In this document: one piece after another, positions 15,257 through 23,762 of the stretch
Numbering within the stretch: position 1 is the stretch's first letter
How the letters are laid out: each line of letters opens with the position of its first letter
NCBI RefSeq assembly: GCF_015864955.1
Contig: NZ_JADYWE010000001.1
Coordinates: 682,001-746,000 of the forward strand
Origin: Salinibacterium sp. NK8237
GTDB lineage: Bacteria > Actinomycetota > Actinomycetes > Actinomycetales > Microbacteriaceae
Direction of reading: 5' to 3'
Length of the DNA stretch: 64,000 bases
Notes under the pieces: model-generated
The model's database searches: none
What the model was told of the DNA's origin: nothing
The model's input: only the letters and a program-made list of their open reading frames with translations
Position numbers and translations under genes: made by a program

Positions 15257-16750
15257 TCAGTTGCCAGGTCGAGTGCCCCCTTGAGCCTCGCCTTCACCGG
15301 CGGTGTTTTCTTTCACTTCCCCGGAAGAGTAAGCAAGGATGTCGTCAATCTCGGATTGCAGTACGGCGGCATCGACGAGATCAGATGCATCATCAGAAAG
15401 CGTTTCGGAACGCGACTCGACGATGCTTTCGAATTGCCCACTCTCAAAGATCTCCTCCTGCAACTCATCGAGCGCATCCTCGTACATCGCAACAAACTCC
15501 GCAGTTTCTGTGAACCGCGTCGTCAGAATGTTGTTGTCTTGCTGAGACTGCCCACCGCCGGCGGCATCCCCGCCGGCGCCATCAGCGGGTAACCCTCCAG
15601 GAGCTCCTCCCTCACCAGCGCCGCCCGGACGCTCGCCCTCGCTAGGTAGGTCTGTTGCATCGCCTTCTGGCGCGCCTTCGGGAAGCCCACCTTCGGGAAG
15701 CTCGCCATCCGGAAGCTCGCCGCCGGGGGCCGCACCTTCGGCGGCTGCGTCGCCCGCGGCGTCACCCGCACTGTTTACCGTGCCGAACGCCAAGTTGTGG
15801 TCCCAGGCCACAACGGACATGAGGCCGGAATCTGGGTCGTAATAGAGGTACGAGTTGTTGCCAGGGCCATCGATGTCATCAAAATTGTCAATGAGGTCTT
15901 CAATCGCGAGATAACGCGCGAAGGCCTCCACATCAAGAACCTCGGGAAGTTGAGTGACAAACTCTTCATCTGTCGTGTTGTTCACGACATCGAGAAAGTC
16001 GACGAGGGGCTCGTAGTCCTCAGCCCCCACTTCAAGGTCGAACACATCCGCGTAGAGCTCCGTGTCGTCACCTAACCAGGAGTAGTCGCCTTCACTCTCC
16101 GCCTTCCAGAGGATGCCGTCATCTGAGGGAAGCAAACCGGCCTCATAGTTTCGCTCTAACCATGATTCGTTCGGTACTGCGACGGTGAGACGCAAAGTGT
16201 CTTCACTGCCGTTCACGGAGAACCGCGTCGCGATTGACTCTTCGGTTGCCAATCCAGCCGCGCTCAATGTCTCAAGAGCCACGGCCTCGTTCAGTGCAGT
16301 CTCAGTGTTATTCGAGCGCACGACAACATCGGTGACTCCTTCGATGCTTTGTCCATCGACGTATTTATCGAGCCGAATTCGCCACGGTAGTTCTTCAACC
16401 GGAGTGTCCGCTGTCACGCCGCGCAAGCTCGAGTTTCCTTTGAGCTTGATGCCTACTTGCTCATAGGTCGTGCCGTCGATCACCACGGTTGCCTCCAGCC
16501 ACTCCTTCTCGCCGGAATCGAGATAGGTCTCGACCATGGCTAAGACCTCGTCGCTATCGACATCAAGTTCGATCGAGTGCACAACAGAAGAATCGAAAAA
16601 GGAGGACGTGTCGGTTGTGAGACTCACGTTCACAAAGTCTGTTGTGCCAGCACTTCCCGCGGTGTCGTTCGTACCCACGGAGCAGCTCGCGAGTGTAAGA
16701 GTGAGAACGACGGTAGTGCTGACTACGCCAAAGAGCTTTTTTCTATCCAT
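15257..16750 (-). CDS. CotH-type kinase lipoprotein
   Basis: A 497-residue secreted lipoprotein (lipobox LASC after MDRKKLFGVVSTTVVLTL). The CotH domain is visible from about residue 40 to 335: VGIKLKGNSSLRG (nucleotide-binding-like loop), SIEGVTDVVVRSNN, EDLIDNFDDIDGPGNNSYLYYD and VVAWDHNLAFGTVN, which contains the catalytic-type Asp. CotH proteins are protein kinases that phosphorylate spore coat proteins in Bacillus; here the organism is not a Bacillus, so the substrate is unknown. A linker of about 80 residues follows, with ELPDGELPEGGLPEG-type repeats, and then a helical C-terminal part. Confidence 0.85.
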   Translation of the reverse strand: MDRKKLFGVVSTTVVLTLTLASCSVGTNDTAGSAGTTDFVNVSLTTDTSSFFDSSVVHSIELDVDSDEVLAMVETYLDSGEKEWLEATVVIDGTTYEQVGIKLKGNSSLRGVTADTPVEELPWRIRLDKYVDGQSIEGVTDVVVRSNNTETALNEAVALETLSAAGLATEESIATRFSVNGSEDTLRLTVAVPNESWLERNYEAGLLPSDDGILWKAESEGDYSWLGDDTELYADVFDLEVGAEDYEPLVDFLDVVNNTTDEEFVTQLPEVLDVEAFARYLAIEDLIDNFDDIDGPGNNSYLYYDPDSGLMSVVAWDHNLAFGTVNSAGDAAGDAAAEGAAPGGELPDGELPEGGLPEGAPEGDATDLPSEGERPGGAGEGGAPGGLPADGAGGDAAGGGQSQQDNNILTTRFTETAEFVAMYEDALDELQEEIFESGQFESIVESRSETLSDDASDLVDAAVLQSEIDDILAYSSGEVKENTAGEGEAQGGTRPGN

Positions 16751-16886
16751 GCCCGCAACGCTAAGAAAAGTTTCTATCGGTTTGCTAAGACCGCGACGCG
16801 AGTTTCACCCGAACTGCTCAGCGAACGAGCGCACGAATTACCGACCATGCCCCACGCGCGTCAGCGCCGACTGACAGGATGTACTC

Positions 16887-17237
16887 ATGGAGAATCTCGA
16901 CGAGCAACAGTTTGAGGCGCTCGTGGTCGAGGGCCTCGATGCGCTCTCAGACGACATCGTTGATGGGCTCGACAATGTCGTCTTCGTTACCGAGGATCGC
17001 CCCGAAGATGGCTCCCTGTCGATCCTCGGGCTTTACGACGGCGTCGCCCTCACGGAGCGGGGACAATATGGCTTTGGCGAACTGCCCGACCGCATCATCC
17101 TGTTTCGCGAACCGTTGCTGGCTATCTGTGAGTCGATCGACGAGCTCAAGGAACAGATCCACATCACACTCGTGCATGAAATAGCCCACTACTACGGCAT
17201 CGACGATGCACAGCTGCACGAACTCGGCTGGGCATAG
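16887..17237 (+). CDS. Zincin-like metallopeptidase family protein
   Basis: A 116-residue protein with HEIAHYYGIDD, where His97, Glu98, His101 and probably Asp107 form a zinc site. This is the short predicted zincin-like family found widely in actinobacteria, with ALSDDIVDGLDNV and LTERGQYGFGELPDRIILFREP preceding. It has no signal peptide. Proteolytic activity has not been shown for the family. Confidence 0.85.
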   Translation: MENLDEQQFEALVVEGLDALSDDIVDGLDNVVFVTEDRPEDGSLSILGLYDGVALTERGQYGFGELPDRIILFREPLLAICESIDELKEQIHITLVHEIAHYYGIDDAQLHELGWA

Positions 17238-17308
17238 CCGGTCATTGAGCCGACATGGGGTCGCGACCGCGTAGGATTTCGTGAGTGTCACGAACCTCAG
17301 GAGGATTG

Positions 17309-17899
17309 ATGATTTCGAGCAAGCGCGCGAGTGCGTTGGTGGTAGCCCCTGCGATCATGCTGGTGCTATCGGGTTGCGCACTGATCGAACCCGCCGATAC
17401 CAGCGAGCCGCCCACGGCCATGGAACTCTGCGCGATGGATCACACGTGGACGCTCGACACGGCCGATCTTTCTGAGAAGCTGTTGACCGAACTAGAAGCA
17501 GATGACGTTCCTGTGACCGCTGTTGAGCCGAGCGGTGGTCAGACTCTCACATGGCAGAGCGACGGCGCGCTCACTATCGAGTCAGATCTCGTATTCACGA
17601 TCAGCGCTGAACCGAAGTCGGATCAGGTGATGACGATCACGAAGTCTTACACGGGCACTGTTGTTGGCAAGGCCGAGATCAACGTGGATGTCGCGATCCC
17701 CCGCGACTGGGACATCTCGGATTACACGGTTGAAACCTCCGCGGTGCTCGACGATGAGCCTGTTGAAGAGTTGAAGTACACGATCCCTCAGAGCGACTTC
17801 GATGACATGCTTGGGCTCATTCTCACCTGCGAGGCTGACGCAATGACGATCAACCCTCGCGGAACTGACTTCATTCAACTGTGGAGCAAGGTCAGCTAG
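17309..17899 (+). CDS. Lipoprotein of unknown function
   Basis: I start at ATG 17309, which has AGGAGG just upstream; a GTG at 17285 has no such site. The 196-residue protein has a signal peptide with lipobox LSGC (MISSKRASALVV.., residues 1-20) and a strand-rich mature part. The segment TWQSDGALTIESDLVFTISAE and a later MTITKSYTGTVVGKAEINVDV suggest a beta-sandwich fold. Cysteines occur at ELCAM and LTCEAD and may pair. It is convergent with the kinase gene at 17907. Confidence 0.8.
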   Translation: MISSKRASALVVAPAIMLVLSGCALIEPADTSEPPTAMELCAMDHTWTLDTADLSEKLLTELEADDVPVTAVEPSGGQTLTWQSDGALTIESDLVFTISAEPKSDQVMTITKSYTGTVVGKAEINVDVAIPRDWDISDYTVETSAVLDDEPVEELKYTIPQSDFDDMLGLILTCEADAMTINPRGTDFIQLWSKVS

Positions 17900-17906
17900 C
17901 AAGGAT

Positions 17907-18458
17907 CTAAAGGCGACTGGCGAACCAGCGTGAGACATCGGCACCGTCGAGCGTCTCATCCGCCAGTTCGCGAGGATTTTCGCGCGCCATAAAGCGGAGC
18001 TCTTGGCGCGCCCAGCGCTCCCAATGAGGGGCGTAGGTGTCTCCATCGCGGTCGAGTGCTCGTTTCTTGCGTGACGCGTCGTCTAGGTCAACCCAAATGC
18101 TGTGGTCGACCAGAGGGGCGGATGCGCGGCTCAGGGCACCGATTCCCTCGAACACGATGGGGCGATCGCCGTCGAGCTCGTGCCGGGCCCCTAGCGAATC
18201 CGTGAGCCAGTTCCATTCCTGCCAGCGCAATTCGGTGAGGATGCGGGGCACTAGGGCGCTAGCGGCATCCAACCCATCCCATCCGGGATAAAAGTCATCG
18301 AGCTTTACTAGCTGCACTTCGGGCCACAGTGCAGCCATGGCACGACCCAGCTCTGTTTTGCCTGAACCCGAGCGGCCGTCGATGAGACACCGCCAGCGCG
18401 GGGCAGGCAAACTCGTAGGCTGCTGGGACTGGGGCTGCGGCTGCAAGTTAGCCAACAA
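17907..18458 (-). CDS. P-loop kinase of uridine-kinase type, last gene of TPP operon
   Basis: The coding part begins near residue 25 with a Walker A IDGRSGSGKTELG, then LVKLDDFYPGWDGLD (an Asp-Asp-Phe-Tyr motif as in uridine/pantothenate kinases), VFEGIGALSR with the Walker-B-like Glu, and a lid region SRKKRALDRDGDTYAPHWERW. I propose TTG 18458 (or TTG 18455) as start, overlapping the ecfT stop by about 10 bases, giving 183 residues; the frame farther upstream is only an ecfT shadow. It is coupled to a TPP-controlled ECF transporter, which suggests a substrate in thiamine salvage, but the substrate cannot be read from sequence. Some similarity to general (d)NMP or uridine kinases remains possible. 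Confidence 0.72.
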   Translation of the reverse strand: MLANLQPQPQSQQPTSLPAPRWRCLIDGRSGSGKTELGRAMAALWPEVQLVKLDDFYPGWDGLDAASALVPRILTELRWQEWNWLTDSLGARHELDGDRPIVFEGIGALSRASAPLVDHSIWVDLDDASRKKRALDRDGDTYAPHWERWARQELRFMARENPRELADETLDGADVSRWFASRL

Positions 18459-19203
18459 TGAGGTTCCAACTTCCCGTGAGCACGGCAACGACTGTAGCGG
18501 TGACGCCGATGAGTAGCCCCACGAAGAGCGTGAGCCACTCGGCCTGCCCCCACGGTGACTCTCGCGCCCACGTGCGAGTTGTGTCGCCGCCGAACCCGCG
18601 CGCTTCCATCGCAATAGACAGCTTGCTGCCTCGACGAATCGAGAGCACGAGAAGCGCGAAACCTTGACCGGCGATGCGGCGCACACGGCCGCGGTCTGCC
18701 ACGCCGCGAGCGCGGCGCGCCAGTTCGAGCGAGCGCCAATCCTCGAGAAAGAGGCCAACCATCCGCACGGCGGCGAGTGCGCCAATAACGAAACGATTGG
18801 GCAATCGGAGCCGTTGGGCAAGGCCATCGGCAAAGTCGGTGGGATCGATCGAGATGAACAGCACAACTGCGGGAAGCCCGATCGCGAGCACGCGCAAGAA
18901 GGTTGCCAGAGCAAGCTCGATAGAACCGTCGCTGATTCTGATCAAGAGGAACTCGAAGTACACGGTGCCGTCGTAGCGGCCGTAGAGCAGGATCGTGAGC
19001 GCGGTCAGGGGTGCGGCCAGCCACACCGGCAAGGTGCGCAGCCAGAAGCGTTTCGGCTCAATCCCGAAGAACGCGATGATGGCAAGCTCGAGCACCAGCG
19101 CGGTCGTCGCCGATACCCAATCGATCGTGGCAAGCAAGAACAGGCTCACGAGGAGCGCTGCTCCAAGTTTGGCCACGGGATTCACCGACGCGATAGGGAT
19201 CAT
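18448..19203 (-). CDS. ECF transporter T component
   Basis: Membrane scaffold that links the S component to the two ATPases. The 251-residue protein has about five to six membrane helices and the two typical Ala-Arg-Gly motifs in the cytoplasmic coupling helices: LELARRARGVADRG and SIAMEARGFGGD. ATG 19203 overlaps the stop of the ATPase gene by ATGA. In the YkoEDC arrangement this is YkoC. Confidence 0.9.
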   Translation of the reverse strand: MIPIASVNPVAKLGAALLVSLFLLATIDWVSATTALVLELAIIAFFGIEPKRFWLRTLPVWLAAPLTALTILLYGRYDGTVYFEFLLIRISDGSIELALATFLRVLAIGLPAVVLFISIDPTDFADGLAQRLRLPNRFVIGALAAVRMVGLFLEDWRSLELARRARGVADRGRVRRIAGQGFALLVLSIRRGSKLSIAMEARGFGGDTTRTWARESPWGQAEWLTLFVGLLIGVTATVVAVLTGSWNLIVG

Positions 19204-20639
19204 TCGAGCGCCACCGTTGCGTCGGCGAGTGCAGCGACGAAATCGAGATCGTGGCTGACAGCGATCACGCTGCTGCCGTCATCCACGAGTCGAGCGAGCA
19301 GAGCCAGCAGTTCGCTCCAGGTGCGCGAGTCTTGCCCGAACGTGGGTTCGTCGAGCACGAGCACCTGCGGCCGCGTAGCGAGGGCTGTGGCGACGCTCAG
19401 GCGACGCTTTTCGCCTCCCGAAAGTGTGAACGGGTTGGCTTCGGCTAGCCGGTCTAGGCGGAGTCTTGTGAGCAACTCGTCAACGCGAACATCCACTTCA
19501 GAGTCCGGAAGCTTCAACGCCCGCGGGCCAACTTCTAGTTCAGCGCGCACCGTGCTGGTGAGCAACTGATGTTCAGGGTCTTGAAAGACTGTTCCGATGC
19601 GGGTCAGCAGCTCACGCGATTTCCAGCGGATCGGATGCTCGCCCGCCCCGCTCGCCAGCGCCGGGCTCGCCTCCACGGCACCACCGACGGGCGGCAGAAG
19701 CCCGCCCAGGGTGAGGGCGAGCGTGGACTTTCCAGCCCCGTTAGGACCCGTGATCGCAAGAGCGTGACTGCTCAGAATCTCCAGGTCGAGAGGAGCGCCA
19801 AGCGCGTTTTTGCTCCGGCCAACGGTCAGCTGGCGAGCACTGAGCAGAGTGTGTTGCGGGGCCCGCACTGCCCTTACCGGGCGCGGCGGCGGATACTGCG
19901 GGATCCAGACGCCACGGGCCGCGAGCTCTTTGCCCTGCCGTGCGAGCACGTCGGCGGGTACCCCATCGGCAATGACTCCCCCGCCGGCGGCGAGCACCAC
20001 GATGCGGTCGACAACGTCGCTCCACACCGAGACACGGTGTTCGACAACCACAATCGTGGCGCCGGTCGATTCTGCGACCCGGATAACGGCATCCCGAACC
20101 TCGGTCACACCCTCAGGGTCAAGGTTGGCTGTCGGTTCGTCAAGCACGATCAGGCCTGGCCGCATGGCCAGCACCCCGGCGAGCGCGAGCCGCTGCTTCT
20201 GACCGCCCGAGAGCGCACTGGTGTTGCGGTCGAGAGCAACCTCGAGGCCGACGGAGGCGAGACTGTCACGCACACGAATCCAGATTTCGTCGCGCGGAAC
20301 ACCCAAGTTTTCACAACCGAACGCAACGTCGTCTCCGACGCGCTCCAAGATCACCTGGCTGTCGGGGTCTTGAATCACGAGACCGGTGCGCCCACGATGG
20401 GCGGCCGGATGCTCGCCCGCAACGAGCAGGGAACCTTCTGTTTCGCCTTCGTCGTCGCCGACTACCCCGGCGAGGGCATGCAGCAACGTTGACTTTCCCG
20501 CCCCGGACTCGCCGAGGAGTAACACGCGTTCGCCCGGTTCAATACGCAGATCGAGACCGCGTACCGCCCAAGCGAGCCTGCTGGAATGGCGCCACCCCCA
20601 TCCTTCGACGGTGACGCCAACAGGCGTGGTGGGGCTCAG
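19200..20639 (-). CDS. ECF transporter double ATPase (two fused ABC cassettes)
   Basis: Two ABC ATPase domains on one chain, as in YkoD. Cassette 1 has LLLGESGAGKST, LSGGQKQRLALAGVLA and LIVLDEPTANLDPEG; cassette 2 has ITGPNGAGKSTLALTL, LSGGEKRRLSVATALA and VLVLDEPTFGQDSRTW. No ATG, GTG or TTG lies between the end of the S-component gene and the first Walker A except those well inside the domain. A CTG at 20639 overlaps the S-component stop as CTGA and gives 479 residues, which I take as the likely start. A GTG at 20717 would add 26 residues that mirror the S-component C-terminus in another frame and would create an 82-base overlap, so I consider it less likely. Confidence 0.85.
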   Translation of the reverse strand: MSPTTPVGVTVEGWGWRHSSRLAWAVRGLDLRIEPGERVLLLGESGAGKSTLLHALAGVVGDDEGETEGSLLVAGEHPAAHRGRTGLVIQDPDSQVILERVGDDVAFGCENLGVPRDEIWIRVRDSLASVGLEVALDRNTSALSGGQKQRLALAGVLAMRPGLIVLDEPTANLDPEGVTEVRDAVIRVAESTGATIVVVEHRVSVWSDVVDRIVVLAAGGGVIADGVPADVLARQGKELAARGVWIPQYPPPRPVRAVRAPQHTLLSARQLTVGRSKNALGAPLDLEILSSHALAITGPNGAGKSTLALTLGGLLPPVGGAVEASPALASGAGEHPIRWKSRELLTRIGTVFQDPEHQLLTSTVRAELEVGPRALKLPDSEVDVRVDELLTRLRLDRLAEANPFTLSGGEKRRLSVATALATRPQVLVLDEPTFGQDSRTWSELLALLARLVDDGSSVIAVSHDLDFVAALADATVALE

Positions 20640-21268
20640 ACCCGTTTCGCAATTTCGCGGCCAGCACCAAAGCGGTTGAGCGCTCCGGTTGCGGCAATAC
20701 CGCGTGTCGCGAGCCACGACAGGAGGCCAGCAATGAGCATCCCGCCGACGATGGCGGCGATCGTGTAGATGATGATGAAGGGAAGCGCTGATCCCGGGTA
20801 CCAGAGCAGCAAGTCAGTAATAGCCATCGCGAGGCCGGCACCGGCGCCCGCAAGAATCGCACCGCTGACGCGCCAGTTGGCGTAGAGGAAGGCAGCGAAG
20901 ACGATCTCGGCACCAATGCCCTGTGTGAAGCCGCTCACGAGCGTGAGTACACCCCACTGGTTACCGATAAGGGCCGACACGGAGGCGGCGACCATCTCTC
21001 CGTAAATCGCGGCACCCGGCTTGCGGATGACGAGTGCGGTGAGCACACCGGCGAAGAGCCAGAAACCGCCACCAATCGCTTGCAGGCCGGGCAGGAGCGC
21101 AGCGAACGGGGCCAGAGCGGGAGCGGAGGCAACGTTCCAGACGACGAAGATCAAACCGCTTGCGACGCCGATAACGCTCGCCACGACGATGTCGATCACC
21201 CGCCACTGAAAACGCGATCCGGGCTTCGTCGGGGTAGACGTGGATGAGGATGGTGCTGTTGTGGTCAC
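20636..21268 (-). CDS. ECF transporter S component, YkoE-like (thiamine or precursor)
   Basis: Substrate-binding membrane subunit with about five to six helices. Features include VVASVIGVASGLIFVVWNV, GGGFWLFAGVLTALVIRKPGAA and AAIYGEMVAASVSALIGNQWG, which is the YkoE pattern for hydroxymethylpyrimidine or thiamine import. GTG 21268 is chosen because AAAGG lies 7 bases upstream; a GTG at 21283 has no ribosome site. The TPP riboswitch directly upstream supports a thiamine-related substrate. The operon continues with a double ATPase, T component and P-loop kinase. Confidence 0.9.
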   Translation of the reverse strand: MTTTAPSSSTSTPTKPGSRFQWRVIDIVVASVIGVASGLIFVVWNVASAPALAPFAALLPGLQAIGGGFWLFAGVLTALVIRKPGAAIYGEMVAASVSALIGNQWGVLTLVSGFTQGIGAEIVFAAFLYANWRVSGAILAGAGAGLAMAITDLLLWYPGSALPFIIIYTIAAIVGGMLIAGLLSWLATRGIAATGALNRFGAGREIAKRV

Positions 21269-21272
21269 TTTC

Positions 21273-21296
21273 GTGCCTTTCACTAGTGAATGGCAC
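21273..21296 (-). promoter_or_regulatory. RBS-sequestering hairpin, likely riboswitch expression platform
   Basis: GTGCC pairs with GGCAC at the ends and TTCAC with GTGAA inside, around a TA loop. The 3' arm contains the AAAGG ribosome site of the S-component start at 21268. Formation of this hairpin when TPP is bound would block translation. This is inferred from base pairing. Confidence 0.6.
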
Positions 21297-21305
21297 GGGT
21301 TTCAA

Positions 21306-21403
21306 GAGTGTCTGCTCCCTGCGCTGGCATGATCCAGATCAGGTTCGACGGTCGAAGCTTGGAGAAGCTCCCTCTCAGCCCGGCTCACCGGACTCCCGTG
21401 TTC
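21306..21403 (-). ncRNA. TPP riboswitch (THI element)
   Basis: Reading on the minus strand, the aptamer has the conserved CTGAGAGGG of the J3-2/P3 region, and later ACCTGATCTGGATCATGCCA and GCGCAGGGA, the pyrophosphate-binding half. The 5' part has ACGGGAGTCC. The element lies about 40 bases before the YkoE-like gene, so it should turn off the operon when thiamine pyrophosphate is abundant. Confidence 0.95.
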
Positions 21404-21436
21404 GCCACCCAGTCTAATCATCAATAGGCTCGCACT

Positions 21437-22363
21437 ATGGACTTCCGCATTTTCACAGAACCTCAGAACGGCGCCAGCTACACCGATCAGCTTCTTCTTG
21501 CGCAAGCCGCAGAGAAGCTCGGTTTCAACGGCTACTTCCGTTCTGACCACTACGTGACGATGGATGACCGCAACGGCGGGCTGCCTGGTCCAACGGACTC
21601 CTGGACGACGCTGGCGGGGCTTGCGCGCGAGACTTCGACCATTCGTTTAGGCACCCTCGTCTCCTCCGCTACCTTTCGGCATCCGGGCATTCTGGCAATT
21701 CAAGTGGCACAGGTCGACGACATGTCGGGTGGCCGAGTAGAACTCGGGCTCGGCACCGGCTGGTTCGAACGTGAACATGCTGCGTACGGCATCCCCTTCC
21801 CGGCGAAGCGGTTCGGGATGCTCGAAGAACAGCTCGACGTCATCACGGGCATCTGGGCAACGGAGCCCGGAAAGACCTTCTCGTATGAGGGCAAGCACTA
21901 CCAGCTGAGCCAGTCACCCGCGCTGCCGAAGCCCGTGCAGAACCCGTTGCCGATCATCATCGGCGGCAGTGGTCCAAGCCGTACGCCGGCGCTCACCGCT
22001 AAGTTCGCCGCCGAATACAACGCGGGCTTCGCAACCATCGCACCGCTGAAGGAACGCATCGCTCGGGTTCGCAATGCCTGCGAACACTTCGACCGGGACC
22101 CCGCCACGCTCGTGCTCTCTATCGCCGGCACAACTGCGGTCGGCACCACCGAAGCTCAGATCGAAGCGCGAGCGACCGCCGCCAACGGAACTCCCGCCGA
22201 CCTGCGCCTTGGCGGTTTCGCCGGAACCGCCAGCGAGGTCGTCGACAAGATTTCAGAGCTGCAAGCACTCGGATTTACTCGCGTGTACTTCCAGATCATG
22301 GACTTCCACGATCTCGACCAGCTCGACTTCCTCGCTCGCGAGGTCGTGCCGCAGCTCGACTAG
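21437..22363 (+). CDS. LLM-class flavin- or F420-dependent oxidoreductase
   Basis: A 308-residue luciferase-like TIM-barrel protein (MDFRIFTEPQNGASYTDQ), with YFRSDHYVTMDDR, TSTIRLGTLVSSATFRHPG, VDDMSGGRVELGLGTGWFE and PLPIIIGGSGPSRT. This matches the F420-dependent TIGR03560-like subgroup in actinobacteria, but whether the cofactor is F420 or FMN is not clear from sequence. It is transcribed away from the riboswitch, and the start is at ATG 21437. Confidence 0.88.
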   Translation: MDFRIFTEPQNGASYTDQLLLAQAAEKLGFNGYFRSDHYVTMDDRNGGLPGPTDSWTTLAGLARETSTIRLGTLVSSATFRHPGILAIQVAQVDDMSGGRVELGLGTGWFEREHAAYGIPFPAKRFGMLEEQLDVITGIWATEPGKTFSYEGKHYQLSQSPALPKPVQNPLPIIIGGSGPSRTPALTAKFAAEYNAGFATIAPLKERIARVRNACEHFDRDPATLVLSIAGTTAVGTTEAQIEARATAANGTPADLRLGGFAGTASEVVDKISELQALGFTRVYFQIMDFHDLDQLDFLAREVVPQLD

Positions 22364-22375
22364 GCGCGCTCGTCG

Positions 22376-23221
22376 CTAGGAATCCTGATCAACCGTCACG
22401 AAGTCGATCAGGTGCTCGACGCGCCCCAAGAGCGCTGGCTCGAGGTCACCAAAGTTGGTGACCTTCGACAAAATAAACTGCCACGCCCGAGCGATATCGG
22501 CTTGGTCGTCGTGCGGCCAGCCGAATGCTTCACAGATGCCGTGCTTCCACTCGATAGTGCGCGGCACCGTAGGCCACGCAGCAATTCCGAGGCTCTGCGG
22601 CTTCACGGCCTGCCAGACATCGACGAATGGATGACCGACCACAAGCGCATGCTTGCCGTACTTGCCGCGCCCCACGGCATCCGCAATTCGGCTCTCCTTC
22701 GAGCCGGGAACAAGGTGATCCACCAAGATTCCCAACTTGCGGTCGGAGGTGGGGGCAAAGTCTGCGACGATCTTCTCGAGATCGTCGATGCCGCCGAGGA
22801 ATTCGACGACAACTCCTTCAGCGCGCAGGTCGTCGCCCCAGACTTTTTCGACGAGTTCCGCGTCATGGCGGCCCTCAACGTAGATGCGACTCGCGAGCGC
22901 GGTGCGGGCGCGCTGATCGGGGGCGGCAAACGACCCGGAGGCCGTCTTGCGGGCGGCAGCAGCCTTGGGCGCTGGCTTGACGAGCTCTACGGGCACACCG
23001 TCGATGAGATAGCCGCTACCGAGAGGGAAGGCGCGAGCGGAGCCCCGACGATCTTCGAGTTCCATGAGGCCATTGGCGAAACCGACCAAGGCACCGACGT
23101 AGCCGTCAGCAATGACTTCGACGACCATTCCTGATTCGATCGGCACTTTCGGCAGCACGGCTGGCCCGCGCCTAATGGTGAAATCAGCGAGAACATCGTG
23201 GGAGTAGCGGTCGTCAGTCAC
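22376..23221 (-). CDS. DUF3097 protein with Toprim-like region
   Basis: A 281-residue actinobacterial conserved protein. Its N-terminal 80 residues form a small beta domain (PKVPIESGMVVEVIADGYVGA); the central part begins IYVEGRHDAELVEKVWG and continues with EFLGGIDDLEKIV and GILVDHLVPGSKESRI, resembling a Toprim-like nucleic-acid-processing fold with Glu and Asp-x-Asp-like acids. Its function is unknown. The next gene, a VanZ-like protein, ends at 23218 and overlaps the start by 4 bases. Confidence 0.88.
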   Translation of the reverse strand: MTDDRYSHDVLADFTIRRGPAVLPKVPIESGMVVEVIADGYVGALVGFANGLMELEDRRGSARAFPLGSGYLIDGVPVELVKPAPKAAAARKTASGSFAAPDQRARTALASRIYVEGRHDAELVEKVWGDDLRAEGVVVEFLGGIDDLEKIVADFAPTSDRKLGILVDHLVPGSKESRIADAVGRGKYGKHALVVGHPFVDVWQAVKPQSLGIAAWPTVPRTIEWKHGICEAFGWPHDDQADIARAWQFILSKVTNFGDLEPALLGRVEHLIDFVTVDQDS

Positions 23222-23661
23222 CGCTTGAGGTTAAGTGGTGCCGCCGGGTTGCTGGCGGAGGCGCGACGAGAGCGTGCGAGGTTCCTCGACGGCTGTGCGT
23301 AAGCCGCATTCTGCTGTTGGGCATGTTCACGCACGACAGCGATACTGACGGCTATCGAAACTCCGATTCCGGAGCCGATTGCCGCGAGCAGAATGTCAAC
23401 GACATCGGCGTAGCCGGCGGGCATCCACACCGTCTGGGCGGCTTCGAGCCACGCTGCGGCAACAATGCTGAAGGCGAGTGCTGCCCACCAACGGCGCCTG
23501 CCGAACATGCCAACCAAGAAAATGCCAACGGGGATGAACGCAACGGTGGTCCAGATCCAGAAGCGACCGTTGCTGCCCGGGGCGATCACGAAAGCGAGAC
23601 TCGCCAGGGCGGCGAAGTAGAGCGCTGCGGCGGCCGCAACGGCAAATCTCGATCGGAACAT
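23218..23661 (-). CDS. VanZ-like membrane protein
   Basis: A 147-residue protein with about four membrane helices. The segment AAAWLEAAQTVWMPAGYADVVDIL and the following AAIGSGIGV match the VanZ pattern of E-x-x-Q-x-x-x-P-x-R/G-x-x-D-x-x-D. The C-terminal 40 residues are basic and hydrophilic. VanZ-like proteins are associated with teicoplanin resistance in enterococci, but most bacterial members have unknown roles. It overlaps the DUF3097 gene by 4 bases. Confidence 0.75.
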   Translation of the reverse strand: MFRSRFAVAAAAALYFAALASLAFVIAPGSNGRFWIWTTVAFIPVGIFLVGMFGRRRWWAALAFSIVAAAWLEAAQTVWMPAGYADVVDILLAAIGSGIGVSIAVSIAVVREHAQQQNAAYAQPSRNLARSRRASASNPAAPLNLKR

Positions 23662-23762
23662 TCAAACATTGTCACAAGCGCATCTTTGCGCGAGTTGTGA
23701 GAAGGGTGGAAGCGGGATGTGAACAACGCCATTTATGACAACGATTCGATAACTGCGCTCCC

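Noticed and set aside
18459..18914. Upstream extension of the P-loop kinase frame
   Set aside because: It is a shadow of ecfT, which is clear in the other frame; the kinase fold starts only after 18458.
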